Source: Bradyrhizobium ontarionense
GTDB lineage: Bacteria; Pseudomonadota; Alphaproteobacteria; Rhizobiales; Xanthobacteraceae
NCBI RefSeq assembly: GCF_021088345.1
Contig: NZ_CP088156.1
Span: 8,299,001 to 8,363,000, forward strand
Direction of reading: 5' to 3'
Length of the DNA stretch: 64,000 nt
Each line of letters opens with the position of its first letter. Positions within the stretch are counted from its first letter, which is position 1. The notes beneath the pieces were generated by a model. It was not told the origin of the DNA. It did no database searches and was given only the letters and a program-made list of their open reading frames with translations. This document shows, piece by piece, positions 33,996 through 44,688 of this stretch. A program made the translations under genes and the position numbers.

Positions 33996-34001
33996 TCGCC
34001 G

Positions 34002-34421
34002 ATGCCCGACAATGTCCACCCGCTCCGCGCCAAAGTCCCGGACACCGAGAAGATCACGGTCAATCTCGGCTATGTCGATCTCGGCCAGGTCGACCTGATG
34101 GTGCGGGAAGGGTTTTATTCCAACCGCACCGATTTCATCCGCACCGCGATCCGTAACCAGCTCGACCGGCACGGCGACGTGGTCAAGCAGTCGACGGTGC
34201 GCAACAGCCTGGACCTCGGCCTGCGGAACTACAGCCGTGCCGATCTCGAAGCGGCGCAGCGCGCCGGGCAGATGCTGCAGATCAACGTCCTCGGGCTTGC
34301 GACCATCGCCGCCGATGTGACGCCCGAACTGGCCCGCGCCACCATCGCCTCGGTTGCGGTGCTGGGCGCGCTGCATGCCACCCCCGCGGTCAAGGCCGCT
34401 CTCGCCGACAGAATGAGGTAG
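34002..34421 (+). CDS. Ribbon-helix-helix (CopG-like) DNA-binding protein
   Basis: The 139-residue product has an RHH N-terminal part: EKITVNLGYVDLGQVDLMVREGFYSNRTDFIRTAIRNQLDRHG, with the beta-strand and two helices of the MetJ/Arc fold. The C-terminal half (RADLEAAQRAGQMLQINVLGLATIAADVTPELARATIASVAVLGALHATPAVKAAL) is helical and may be an oligomerisation domain. ATG 34002 is preferred to 33993, because the half-site array reaches into 33993-33995. It ends 4 bases before the esterase gene, which it may control. Confidence 0.8.
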   Translation: MPDNVHPLRAKVPDTEKITVNLGYVDLGQVDLMVREGFYSNRTDFIRTAIRNQLDRHGDVVKQSTVRNSLDLGLRNYSRADLEAAQRAGQMLQINVLGLATIAADVTPELARATIASVAVLGALHATPAVKAALADRMR

Positions 34422-34425
34422 TTCG

Positions 34426-35715
34426 ATGCTGAACCAGGAGATCATGCGCGAAGCGACTCGCCTGACGCGGGCCGGCCAACTGGTCGAGGCCACCGCGTTG
34501 CTGCAACGCATGCTGCGTGGCGACAGCGCGCCGGCCGCGGCATCGGCCGGTCCCGCGCGATCGGTGCCGGCGCGGCTTTCGCCGCCGACCATCGAGGGAG
34601 AGGCGACGCGCGTCAGCGAGCGCGACCGTCCATCCGCGCAGGCCGCCCCGACGCAAGCTCAGGCCACGCAGGCTAAGCCGTCGCAAGCCAGGTCTACCCA
34701 AGCCAAGTCCACTCAGGCCAAGTCTACTCAGGCCAAGTCTACTCAGGCCAAGCCTGCTCAGGCGCGCAAGCGACCCCCCCGGCGCGAAGATCTCGGTGAG
34801 CTGCCGGGGTTCAGCTTGCGAGGTCCGCATCTGCGCGCGCCTTCGGCGCGTGAGACCACTCCCGAGGGCGCGAGGTTCATCCAGGCCAGCTTCAGCAATG
34901 CGGCGGGACGCCGGGCCTACAAGCTGCTGATCCCCAGCCGGGCCGAGGGAGGTCAGCTTCCGCTCGTCGTCATGCTGCATGGCTGCACCCAGTCGGCCGA
35001 CGATTTTGCGGCCGGCACACGGATGAACTTCGCGGGCGACGAGCAGAGCTGCTTCATCGTCTATCCCGAGCAGCCGAGCGGCGCCAATCAGTCGAAATGC
35101 TGGAACTGGTTTCGCACCGGCGACCAGCAGCGCGATGGCGGCGAGCCGTCGCTGATCGCGGGCATCACCCGCCAGGTGATGCGTGACCATGCGATCGATC
35201 CCGGGCGCGTCTATGTCGCCGGCCTGTCGGCCGGAGGCGCCGCCGCCGCCATCATGGCCGCGACCTATCCCGATCTCTACGCCGCGGTCGGCGTCCACTC
35301 GGGCCTCGCCTGCGGGGCCGCGCGCGATCTCCCCTCGGCCTTGATGGCCATGCGTCAAGGCGCCGGCTCCGGCCACATGGCGGATCAGAGATCGGTTGTG
35401 CCGACCATCGTCTTCCATGGCGACCGCGACAGCACCGTGCATCCCGCCAATGGCGACCGGATCGTCGCGCAGTCGACCACAGCCATGCGCGGGACATCGT
35501 CGGTCGTGCGCGGGCGGGTGCCCGGCGGCCATGCCTTTACGCGGACGATGCTGACGGAGGCCAGCGGGAAGGTGACATCGGAGCACTGGACTATTCACGG
35601 CGCCGCTCACGCCTGGTCGGGCGGCAGCCCGGCCGGCTCCTACACCGATCCGAAAGGCCCGGACGCAACCCGCGAGATGCTGCGCTTCTTCCTCGCGCAT
35701 TCACGCGGGGACTAA
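34426..35715 (+). CDS. PHB-depolymerase-family esterase with repeat linker
   Basis: The 429-residue protein has an N-terminal helical segment, a linker with STQAK repeats (residues ~89-114) and a catalytic domain of the PHB depolymerase/LpqC type: LPLVVMLHGCTQSADDFAAGTRMNFA, YPEQPSGANQSKCWNWF, the nucleophile elbow VAGLSAGGAAAAIMA, and a GAAHAWSGG His block. No signal peptide is evident, suggesting a cytoplasmic enzyme or non-classical export. It is 4 bases after the RHH regulator. Substrates could be PHB oligomers or other esters. Confidence 0.87.
   Translation: MLNQEIMREATRLTRAGQLVEATALLQRMLRGDSAPAAASAGPARSVPARLSPPTIEGEATRVSERDRPSAQAAPTQAQATQAKPSQARSTQAKSTQAKSTQAKSTQAKPAQARKRPPRREDLGELPGFSLRGPHLRAPSARETTPEGARFIQASFSNAAGRRAYKLLIPSRAEGGQLPLVVMLHGCTQSADDFAAGTRMNFAGDEQSCFIVYPEQPSGANQSKCWNWFRTGDQQRDGGEPSLIAGITRQVMRDHAIDPGRVYVAGLSAGGAAAAIMAATYPDLYAAVGVHSGLACGAARDLPSALMAMRQGAGSGHMADQRSVVPTIVFHGDRDSTVHPANGDRIVAQSTTAMRGTSSVVRGRVPGGHAFTRTMLTEASGKVTSEHWTIHGAAHAWSGGSPAGSYTDPKGPDATREMLRFFLAHSRGD
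34693..34767 (+). repeat. In-frame 15-bp tandem repeat within the esterase gene
   Basis: Five units of 15 bases (typical TCTACTCAGGCCAAG) encode STQAK four times, then PAQAR. Units 3 and 4 are identical, pointing to recent slippage. Confidence 0.85.
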
Positions 35716-35740
35716 ATTACGGTGACAGTGCACTCAATTT
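35714..35740 (+). repeat. REP-like end sequence, copy C (left end of RAYT unit)
   Basis: It reads AAATTACGGTGACAGTGCAC then TCAATTT. It starts in the esterase stop codon and lies 33 bases before the RAYT gene. Confidence 0.85.
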
Positions 35741-35772
35741 GACATCGGCCGTCCGGCGGCGCATGATGGCGC

Positions 35773-36441
35773 ATGGCCCGCCTTGCCCGTGTCGTCATTC
35801 CCGGTCTGCCGCACCATGTCACGCAGCGTGGCAATGGCGGCGCGCGGACGTTCTTCGGCGACGACGACTATGCGCTCTACCGCGACCTGCTCGCGACCCA
35901 TTGCGAGGCGGCGGATGTCGCGGTGTGGGCATGGTGCCTGATGCCGAACCACGTGCATCTGATCCTGGTGCCGTCGGATGCCGACGGCCTGCGCCGGGCG
36001 CTGTCGCGCGTGCATCGCATCTACGCCGGCATCATCCAAGCGCGCCGCAAGCGCAGCGGGCATTTCTGGCAGGGCCGGTTCGGCGCGGTGGCGATGGACG
36101 AGGCGCATCTCGCGGCGGCGCTGCGCTACGTCAGCCTCAACCCGGTGCGGGCGCGGCTGGTGACGCGGGCGCAGGACTGGCAATGGTCGAGCACGCGCGC
36201 GCATCTGCGCGGGCGCGACGACGGCCTGACCGCGCGCGCGCCGGTGAAGAAGATGTTTCCCGACATCGCCGGGCTGCTGAGCCGCGCGCCGGAGGACGAG
36301 GACGAGCTGTTCGCCCGCCTGCGTGCCGCCGAGAGCATCGGCCGGCCGGTCGGCAGCGACCGCTTCCTCGCCCGCATCGAAAAGCTGACCGGACGCGTGC
36401 TCAAGCCGGCGAAGCGCGGGCCGAAGCCGGCGGAGGAGTGA
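35773..36441 (+). mobile_element. rayT: REP-associated tyrosine transposase (RAYT, Y1 HUH family)
   Basis: The 222-residue transposase shows the RAYT hallmarks: an N-terminal ARVVIPGLPHHVTQRGN, the HUH motif in MPNHVHLI (His60, His62), GHFWQGRF, and the catalytic Tyr in LRYVSLNPVRA (Tyr119). RAYTs cut and join single-stranded REP hairpins and are usually single-copy. It is bracketed by inverted REP-like ends C and D. The unit lies between an esterase stop and the 3' end of ddl, so it looks intact and inserted in a gene junction. Confidence 0.93.
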
Positions 36442-36478
36442 GCGCGGCGAAGCCCCGCGCGGCGCCTTGCTCAGTCTT

Positions 36479-36498
36479 GTGCACTGTCACCGAAATTA
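36479..36498 (-). repeat. REP-like end sequence, copy D (right end of RAYT unit)
   Basis: Read on the minus strand it gives TAATTTCGGTGACAGTGCAC. Its TAA is the stop codon of ddl (36496-36498). Confidence 0.85.
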
Positions 36499-37599
36499 TC
36501 GCTGCGATGCCAGCCCTCTGATCCGCGCATGCCGCGCCAGCGCGTGCGCGATCAGGCGGTCCATCAGCGCCGGCTGGGGCAGGCCGGTGGCCTCCCACAT
36601 CTTCGGGTACATGCTGATATTGGTGAAGCCGGGCAGCGTGTTGACCTCGTTGACGTAGACCTCGTCGCCGCTGACGAAAAAGTCGACACGCGCGAGGCTC
36701 TCGCAGCACAACACGCCGAACACCGCGACGGCGAGCTTGCGAATGCGCGCCGCCAGCGCCGGCTCGACCTGCGCCGGAACGTGCAGCGAGGCGCCCTTGG
36801 CGTCGGTGTATTTCGCCTCGTAGGAATAGAAGCCGTGGCTGTCGGCCGGCACGATCTCGCCGAGCTCCGAGGCGGCGACCGTGCCGTCGGCATGTTCCAG
36901 CACCGCGCATTCGATCTCGCGCACCGGGGCGATGGCGCTCTCGATCAGGATCTTGCGGTCGAAGCGCAGCGCGAGGCGGCAGGCGGCGTCGAACTCATCG
37001 GCGTTGCGCGCCTTGGAGATGCCGACCGACGAGCCGAGATTGGCCGGCTTGACGAACAGCTCGGATGATCCGACCGCGCCGACCGCGTTCTCATAGCTGA
37101 CCGGCGCGGCTTCTGTCATCGTCACGAACGGCACGATCGGCAGGCCGGCATCGCGCAGCAGCCGCTTGGCGACGTCCTTGTCCATCGCGGCCGCCGATCC
37201 CAGCACGCGCCCGCCGACATAGGCGACGTCGGCCAGTTCGAGCGCACCCTGCACGGTGCCGTCCTCGCCATTGGGACCGTGCAGCACCGGAAAGATGACA
37301 TCGAACGCCAGCTCGCGCGCGCCGGCCGCGCCGTCACCAAGCACCAGGGCGCGTCCCTGGCCGGCCGGCAGCAGCACGATCTGTGGCCCGTCCCCAGGCA
37401 CCGTGAGCGCCGCGCTGGTGCCGTCGTTGACGGCGTCGGCGAGCACCCAGCGACCATCGGTGGTGATGCCGATCAGCGTGATGGCGTAACGGCCGGCATC
37501 GAGCGAGCGAAAGATGTTGGCGGCCGAGGCCCGGGAGACGTCATGCTCCGCAGAGCGCCCACCGAACAGGATCGCCACTTTGGTCTTTTTGTCTGTCAT
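36496..37599 (-). CDS. ddl: D-alanine--D-alanine ligase
   Basis: The 367-residue ATP-grasp enzyme makes the D-Ala-D-Ala dipeptide for peptidoglycan. VAILFGGRSAEHDVSRASA is the N-terminal signature; VFPVLHGPNGEDGTVQGALELADV, FVKPANLGSSVGISKA and FFVSGDEVYVNEVNTLPGFTNISMYPKM form the ATP and substrate sites. ATG at 37597-37599 gives MTDKKTKVAI. The C terminus ends at LASQR with a stop contributed by REP-like copy D. The length is normal for VanA/Ddl-type long forms. It is not in the dcw cluster, so it may be a second ddl. Confidence 0.92.
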   Translation of the reverse strand: MTDKKTKVAILFGGRSAEHDVSRASAANIFRSLDAGRYAITLIGITTDGRWVLADAVNDGTSAALTVPGDGPQIVLLPAGQGRALVLGDGAAGARELAFDVIFPVLHGPNGEDGTVQGALELADVAYVGGRVLGSAAAMDKDVAKRLLRDAGLPIVPFVTMTEAAPVSYENAVGAVGSSELFVKPANLGSSVGISKARNADEFDAACRLALRFDRKILIESAIAPVREIECAVLEHADGTVAASELGEIVPADSHGFYSYEAKYTDAKGASLHVPAQVEPALAARIRKLAVAVFGVLCCESLARVDFFVSGDEVYVNEVNTLPGFTNISMYPKMWEATGLPQPALMDRLIAHALARHARIRGLASQR

Positions 37600-37704
37600 C
37601 GTCGCTGTCCAGCTGAGGTCTTGCGGTGCGCGACCGTACAGCGAGAGGTCAGCACGTGGCAATTGAGGTGTTGCGGCCCGTGCCTACCGGCGGCGTGCGT
37701 GGTC

Positions 37705-37775
37705 GTGATGGTGGGCACGGCGCCGTTGCATTTTGATTTGTGGCGCGGGCGGAGCAGGGCGCCTTTACCCACCTA
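37705..37775. repeat. Partial copy of the GTGGGCACGGCGCC repeat family
   Basis: GGTGGGCACGGCGCC (37710-37724) is identical to 9692-9706, and the element ends with GCCTTTACCCACC, a diverged form of the CTTTGCCCACC end seen at 9741. Confidence 0.55.
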
Positions 37776-37825
37776 CGCTTTCGTTGCTCGTCGCTGCGCT
37801 CCTCGCAATGACGGAAGGTGGCTCC

Positions 37826-38377
37826 TCACCGCCATCCCATCCCGCTATCCGAACACGCCGCCGGCGTGCCGCCGGCATGCATGCAGCTGCGATAGAGCGG
37901 CGGCTCGACGAAGCGGCCGGACCAGAGGCCGCGGCCGGCGCGGCGCGCCGCGAGCTGATCGGCAGCGTAGTGGCCGCGCGAATATTGCGGCTCCTCGATG
38001 GCGAGCCCGCGCGACACCATCAGCTGGCTGAGATCGATGCCGCCGACGGCGCAGCGCGCGACGATGCGGCCGTAGCGATCGCCGTCGACCGGCATGCAGC
38101 GCAGAGTCTTGTTGCGCGTGAAGGCGTCGAGCGTGTTGGCGGCCAGCGCGCCGCAGCGATAGGGCCTGCGGTCGCGGCCGCGGCACGCTTGCGCGCTCTC
38201 GGGCGCGTCGATGCCCCAGAGACGGATGCGCTCGCCGTGAATGTCCAGCGTGTCGCCATCGACGATGCTGGCGCGGCCGGTCAGGTCGAGTGCAGCGGCC
38301 GGCGATGCCGTGGCGAGCGACAGAACGATGCACGCGAGGGAAGGGAGGATCAAACGCAAATCGACACCTGGGCGCAC
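37826..38377 (-). CDS. Secreted thermonuclease-family (SNase-like) nuclease
   Basis: The 183-residue protein has a signal peptide (LILPSLACIVLSLATASPAAA) and a staphylococcal-nuclease fold: SIVDGDTLDIHGERIRLWGIDAPESAQAC, with Arg and Asp catalytic residues, and MPVDGDRYGRIVARCAVGGIDLSQLMVSRGLAIEEP. It probably degrades nucleic acid in the periplasm or outside the cell. The start is GTG (38375-38377); a TTG seven codons in is an alternative. Confidence 0.87.
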   Translation of the reverse strand: MRPGVDLRLILPSLACIVLSLATASPAAALDLTGRASIVDGDTLDIHGERIRLWGIDAPESAQACRGRDRRPYRCGALAANTLDAFTRNKTLRCMPVDGDRYGRIVARCAVGGIDLSQLMVSRGLAIEEPQYSRGHYAADQLAARRAGRGLWSGRFVEPPLYRSCMHAGGTPAACSDSGMGWR

Positions 38378-38565
38378 GGGCGTGACCGTCGTTTCGTCCG
38401 CCGACGAATCAACGCTGCTCGGAACGTCTTATAGCCGAGCCGAGTTGCGCGATTGTGTGGCGGCCGACGAGCGACGATCTCCGCACCTTGCTCCATGCCC
38501 TGCATGGCAGCTCGGATCGCGCCTCGGATCGTGCTTTGGGCCCGCGTCGCGCGTGCTGCGGATGT

Positions 38566-38748
38566 TCAGCTCCGGCCGGTGTCCGGTCTACGCGCCGTCC
38601 GCTCGACCTCGGCGGCGAGGTTGCTTAGATGTTCGGCGAGGCGCGCGAACAGTTCGCGCTTGTCGCGGTCGGTCGCGAGATCACGGATGAGCGCACATTC
38701 GGCCGCATCCGACCGGAGCTTGTCCGGCTGGGTCATCAAGTCTGACAT
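38566..38748 (-). CDS. 60-residue helical protein under a stress promoter
   Basis: The product (MSDLMTQPDKLRSDAAECAL opening, then LATDRDKRELFARLAEHLSNLAAEVERTA) is helical and charged. Short proteins of this pattern are common and unnamed in Bradyrhizobium. GGGAAG lies six bases before ATG 38746-38748. An exact EcfG-type promoter 35 bases upstream supports it as a real, stress-induced gene. Confidence 0.75.
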   Translation of the reverse strand: MSDLMTQPDKLRSDAAECALIRDLATDRDKRELFARLAEHLSNLAAEVERTARRPDTGRS

Positions 38749-38782
38749 CGTTCGCTTCCCTGCCGCGCCGGCAAGATTTCGA

Positions 38783-38807
38783 AACGACCGTCGTTGAATT
38801 CTGTTCC
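38783..38807 (-). promoter_or_regulatory. EcfG-type promoter for the 60-residue protein
   Basis: On the minus strand GGAAC (38807-38803), 16 bases, then CGTT (38786-38783) match the EcfG consensus exactly. Confidence 0.75.
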
Positions 38808-38945
38808 TGTGATCCCGAAAAAAATCGCGGAGGGGCAGGTCGCCCGATCGAAATACAGCTCTGCAGCGGTACGCCGCCGTCAGGCGCACGAAGCTGCCGA
38901 TTTCCGAACGGCGAACAGTGGCGGCCGTAGTCAGGCGTCAGCGTC

Positions 38946-41273
<2,328 letters not shown>

Positions 41274-41480
41274 GCTGTAGACCCCCGAAACTTCGTGGAT
41301 ACCCGAATTTCGAAAGAGCCCCAGCCGCTTCCGAATCAAGTCGATTTGAATCCAGATTTGTCGGGCTGTCGAGAGTCAACGATTTGGCAAAAGCTAATAA
41401 ATCTTATCCAATGCGGAATTGTCGCGGCGAAAAGCCGGCGGGACGAGTCCGAAGCGGGAACGCAGCATGACTTAATCGCT

Positions 41481-42869
41481 TCAGCCGTGCGGCGGTTCGG
41501 CGTGACTGATGACGCGCTTCACGGTCGGGAAGGCGCGGCGTAGCCCGCGCTCGATGTGGTCGACGTTGTCGTGCACCTTGAGCACACTCATCGACGGCGC
41601 GGCGCGGCAGTGGAAGTTGACGATCTCGCCGGCCTCGGTGTTGCGGACGCGGACATTGTGCACGTCGTACATGTCGGTCTCGGCGGCGAAGCGCTGCAGG
41701 GCCGCGTCGATCTCTTCGACCCGCTGCGTCGGTGCGTCGACGCCGAACGGCAGCTCGGGCTCGAGCGGCTCGATATGGGTGTCGACCTCGACGTCGGCGC
41801 CGAACTCGTCGCGGATGCTGCGCTCCAGCTCGTGGGCGATCGCATGCGCCGCGACCAGGCTCATGTCGCCGTCGACCTCGAGATCGATGGCGACGATCAG
41901 CCGCCCGCCGACGTCGTGGACGGTCACGTGATGGATCGCGAGCCCGGAATTGCGCGCGATCACCATGATGCGTTCGCGCACGCTCTCATTGCTCACGGCG
42001 ACCGGCACCGTGGTGAAGGTGACGTCGGCGCCGGACAGCTTGGCGTCGACGGCCGCCTGCGCCTTGCGCTTGATCTCGTGGACGCGGTCGATCGGATAGG
42101 TGCGCGGCACCTGCACCGTGACGTCGACGAAATGAGTCGCGCCGACGAGCCGCACCCGCAGGCGTTCGACATCGACGACGCCGGCTACCGAACGGATCGC
42201 GGCGTTGGCCTTCTCGGCCGCGCCTTCCGGTGCGCGGTCGAGCAGTGTTTCTACGGTGGAGCGCGCAAGCCTGAGGCCGAGCACTGATATCATCAGCGCG
42301 ACCGCGACGGCGGCGGCGGAATCGCCCCACCAGAATCCGAGCGCGGTGAGGACGAGGCCGGCGATGACGGCGATCGAGCCGAGCACGTCGGAAGCGAAGT
42401 GCAGCGCGTCGGCTGCGAGCGCCTGGCTGTGGGTCTCGTGCGCGGCCCGATGCAGCGCGCGGGCACGCCAGAAGTTGACGGCGATGTCGATCAGCAGCAC
42501 CACGAAGGGAATGGCGGACAGCGCCGGCGGCGGCGTGGCCTCGCGCAGGCGGCTGTAGGATTCGACCAGCACGCCGCCGGCCAGGACATAGAGCAGGGCG
42601 ATGACGCCCAGCGCCGACAGGCTTTCCAGCTTGCCATGGCCGTAATGATGCTCGTCGTCGGCGGGCCGGTCCGATACCCGAACAACCATCCAGGTGATGA
42701 CGGTCGCGACGACGTCGACGGCGCTGTGCAGCGCCTCGGAGATGAGGGCGAGACTGCCGATGAGGATGCCGACTGCGAACTTCGCCGCGGCCATGCTGGC
42801 GCTCGCCGCAATCGAGATCGCGGCGACGCGGCCTTTTCCGGAATCGGCGTGAGAGACGGCATCTTTCAT
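41481..42869 (-). CDS. Cation diffusion facilitator (CDF) transporter, zinc-type
   Basis: The 462-residue transporter has six hydrophobic segments and a long cytoplasmic tail. Metal-site motifs are HSAVD in TM2 (ISEALHSAVDVVATVI) and HFASD in TM5 (AADALHFASDVLGS). The double HxxxD pattern is the zinc-selective arrangement known from ZnT proteins, whereas FieF has DxxxD in TM2. The tail carries two regulatory-type repeats (residues ~200-300 and ~330-460), longer than usual CDFs. It probably exports Zn2+ or Cd2+. Confidence 0.9.
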   Translation of the reverse strand: MKDAVSHADSGKGRVAAISIAASASMAAAKFAVGILIGSLALISEALHSAVDVVATVITWMVVRVSDRPADDEHHYGHGKLESLSALGVIALLYVLAGGVLVESYSRLREATPPPALSAIPFVVLLIDIAVNFWRARALHRAAHETHSQALAADALHFASDVLGSIAVIAGLVLTALGFWWGDSAAAVAVALMISVLGLRLARSTVETLLDRAPEGAAEKANAAIRSVAGVVDVERLRVRLVGATHFVDVTVQVPRTYPIDRVHEIKRKAQAAVDAKLSGADVTFTTVPVAVSNESVRERIMVIARNSGLAIHHVTVHDVGGRLIVAIDLEVDGDMSLVAAHAIAHELERSIRDEFGADVEVDTHIEPLEPELPFGVDAPTQRVEEIDAALQRFAAETDMYDVHNVRVRNTEAGEIVNFHCRAAPSMSVLKVHDNVDHIERGLRRAFPTVKRVISHAEPPHG

Positions 42870-42977
42870 GGGCGCGGATGTAGCAGCCGAGAGAGTGCCG
42901 TGAAAGCCAGCATCGCGCGGCAAAATCGCCTTTGCCGCGCGCTGTTTCGATTGCGTCTAAATGTCAGAACATCCGGC

Positions 42978-43946
42978 TCACAGGGTCACCACGATCTTGC
43001 CGAGATGCTGGTTGGCCTCCATGTGGGCGAAAGCCTCGCCGATGTCGTCGAAGGGGAAGACGCGATCGATCGGCAGCCGCAGAGTCCGGGATTCCACGGA
43101 GTCCCAGATGTCTTTCTTCACCTCGTCGAAGATTGCGCGGATCTCCTCGATCGAGCGGGTGCGGAAGGTGACGCCGACATAGCTGATGCGGCGCGCCGCA
43201 TGCAGATCGAAGTTGAAGTCGGCGTGGGTTCCGCCGAGGCGGCCGACATTGATGATGCGTCCGAGCACCTTGGTCGCGGCAAGGTTCTGGTTGGCGACCT
43301 TGCCCGACACCTGGTCGATGATCAGGTCGACGCCACGGCCATCCGTCGCCTTCAGCACCTGGTCGACCCAGGCGGGGTCGCTGGAATCGATCGCGAGATC
43401 GGCGCCGAACTCGGCCAGGCGTCCGCGGCGCGTCGCATCTGTCGAGGACCCGATCACGAGCGAGGCGCCCTTGAGCCTGGCGATCTGCATCGCCATCAGG
43501 CCGACGCCGGAGCTCGCGCCCTGGACCAGGATGCTCTGGCCGGGCTGCAGCGCGCCGTTGGTGACGACGGCATTGTGCATCGTCGTCAGCGCGATCGGCA
43601 GCGTGGCGGCCTCGTCGAAATTCATGTTCGATGGTGCGCTGAACAGCCGGCCGTGGTCGGCGAGCGTGTATTCGGCAAAGGCGGCCGCTCCGGAGCCCAT
43701 CACCTTGTCGCCGACCTTTACGCCTCTGGCGTCGGGGCCGAGCTCTGCGACCTCGCCGGCCCATTCCATCCCGAGCACCGTGCCGATGCCGCCGGCCGCG
43801 CCGTGAGCATGCCCCTTGGTCATGCCGAGATCGGCGCGGTTGAGGCCGCAGGCGCGCACGCGCACCAAGACCTGCGCGCCCTTCGGCGCCGGTTTGGCGA
43901 TGTCGGTGATCGTGGCGCCCTCGGCGCCATAGACGTAGGCTTTCAT
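42978..43946 (-). CDS. Zinc-independent quinone oxidoreductase (MDR family)
   Basis: The 322-residue protein is a medium-chain dehydrogenase/reductase of the quinone oxidoreductase type: MKAYVYGAEGATITDIAKPAPKGAQVLVRVRACGLNRADL, GMEWAGEVAELGPD, QSILVQGASSGVGLMAMQIARLKGA (NADPH site) and GRIINVGRLGG. No structural-zinc Cys cluster is seen. It reduces a quinone or enone with NADPH. The gene is single, between the CDF and CBS genes. Confidence 0.88.
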   Translation of the reverse strand: MKAYVYGAEGATITDIAKPAPKGAQVLVRVRACGLNRADLGMTKGHAHGAAGGIGTVLGMEWAGEVAELGPDARGVKVGDKVMGSGAAAFAEYTLADHGRLFSAPSNMNFDEAATLPIALTTMHNAVVTNGALQPGQSILVQGASSGVGLMAMQIARLKGASLVIGSSTDATRRGRLAEFGADLAIDSSDPAWVDQVLKATDGRGVDLIIDQVSGKVANQNLAATKVLGRIINVGRLGGTHADFNFDLHAARRISYVGVTFRTRSIEEIRAIFDEVKKDIWDSVESRTLRLPIDRVFPFDDIGEAFAHMEANQHLGKIVVTL

Positions 43947-44085
43947 CGCGAAGGAATCCTGTCGGGGCAAAGGGAGCGGCGACCTTACTCTGCCGTTTCC
44001 CGCGACGCACCGCCTATCAGGCGGCACGTCATCCCGACAAGACTCCGAACGCGCAACGCTGGTTCCGCGAGAGGCGGGCCCGCCG

Positions 44086-44505
44086 TCAGGCGGCCACCGC
44101 GGCCGCGGCTTCGTCGAACGCGGCCGAGACGTCGCGCATGCTGATGACGCCGGCCAGCGCGAAGTCGTCGATGACCGGCAAATGGCGGATGTGGTTCACG
44201 TTCATCAGATGGCGCACGTGCTCGAGCGTGTCGTCCGTGCTGCACGAGATCAGGCGCTGCGGCGAGATCAGCTGCGAGACCTTCAGGGTGACGCCGGCAG
44301 CACCGTGCTCCGCGATGGCGCGCACGACATCGCGTTCGGTGAACATGCCGGCGGCGGTGTTGCCCTCGGTGCGGACGACGTCCTTGACGACGAGGGCGCT
44401 GACATTGCTGGCGCGCATCAGCTGCGCCGCCACGCCGACGGTCTCGTTCATTCGCACCGTGATCACGCGCGCCGTCTTGCTGCGCAGGATGTCTCCGACT
44501 TTCAT
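44086..44505 (-). CDS. CBS-domain pair protein
   Basis: The 139-residue protein is a Bateman module of two CBS domains: VRMNETVGVAAQLMRASNVSALVVKDV ... GMFTERDVVRAIAEHG, and LISCSTDDTLEHVRHLMNVNHIRHLPVIDDFALAGVISMRDV. CBS pairs bind adenosyl nucleotides. GGGAGGG precedes the ATG. A GntR-type operator 36 bases upstream, matching those of the oxalate genes, suggests co-regulation with them. Confidence 0.9.
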   Translation of the reverse strand: MKVGDILRSKTARVITVRMNETVGVAAQLMRASNVSALVVKDVVRTEGNTAAGMFTERDVVRAIAEHGAAGVTLKVSQLISPQRLISCSTDDTLEHVRHLMNVNHIRHLPVIDDFALAGVISMRDVSAAFDEAAAAVAA

Positions 44506-44540
44506 GGCACCCTCCCGTTGGTTTTAATGAGTGGATGAAG

Positions 44541-44561
44541 TCTGGTATACATTATGCCAGA
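44541..44561 (-). promoter_or_regulatory. Oxalate-regulon operator, site 1 (CBS gene)
   Basis: The minus strand reads CTGGCATAATGTATACCAG (44560-44542), a near-perfect dyad, placed just after a TTGACT -35 candidate so that it fills the promoter spacer. Confidence 0.7.
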
Positions 44562-44632
44562 AGTCAATTGGTTTGAATGGTTTTTGTGCGCTTAAGACCA
44601 CCGAAATCACCTCCAGGCCCACGCCGGCGCGC

Positions 44633-44661
44633 AAAAAAAGAGGCGCATCGGGATGCGCCTC
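44633..44661 (-). terminator. Terminator of the first OxlT-like gene
   Basis: GAGGCGCAT (44640-44648) pairs with ATGCGCCTC (44653-44661); on the minus strand a run of T follows (AAAAAAA at 44633-44639 on the plus strand). It lies 28 bases after the gene's stop. Confidence 0.88.
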
Positions 44662-44688
44662 TCGAAGGTGTGGGAAGATGCAGGGCGA

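Noticed and set aside
35714..36498. Ordinary IS element
   Set aside because: No DDE transposase or target duplication; the protein is a RAYT and the ends are REP-like, so IS naming would be wrong.
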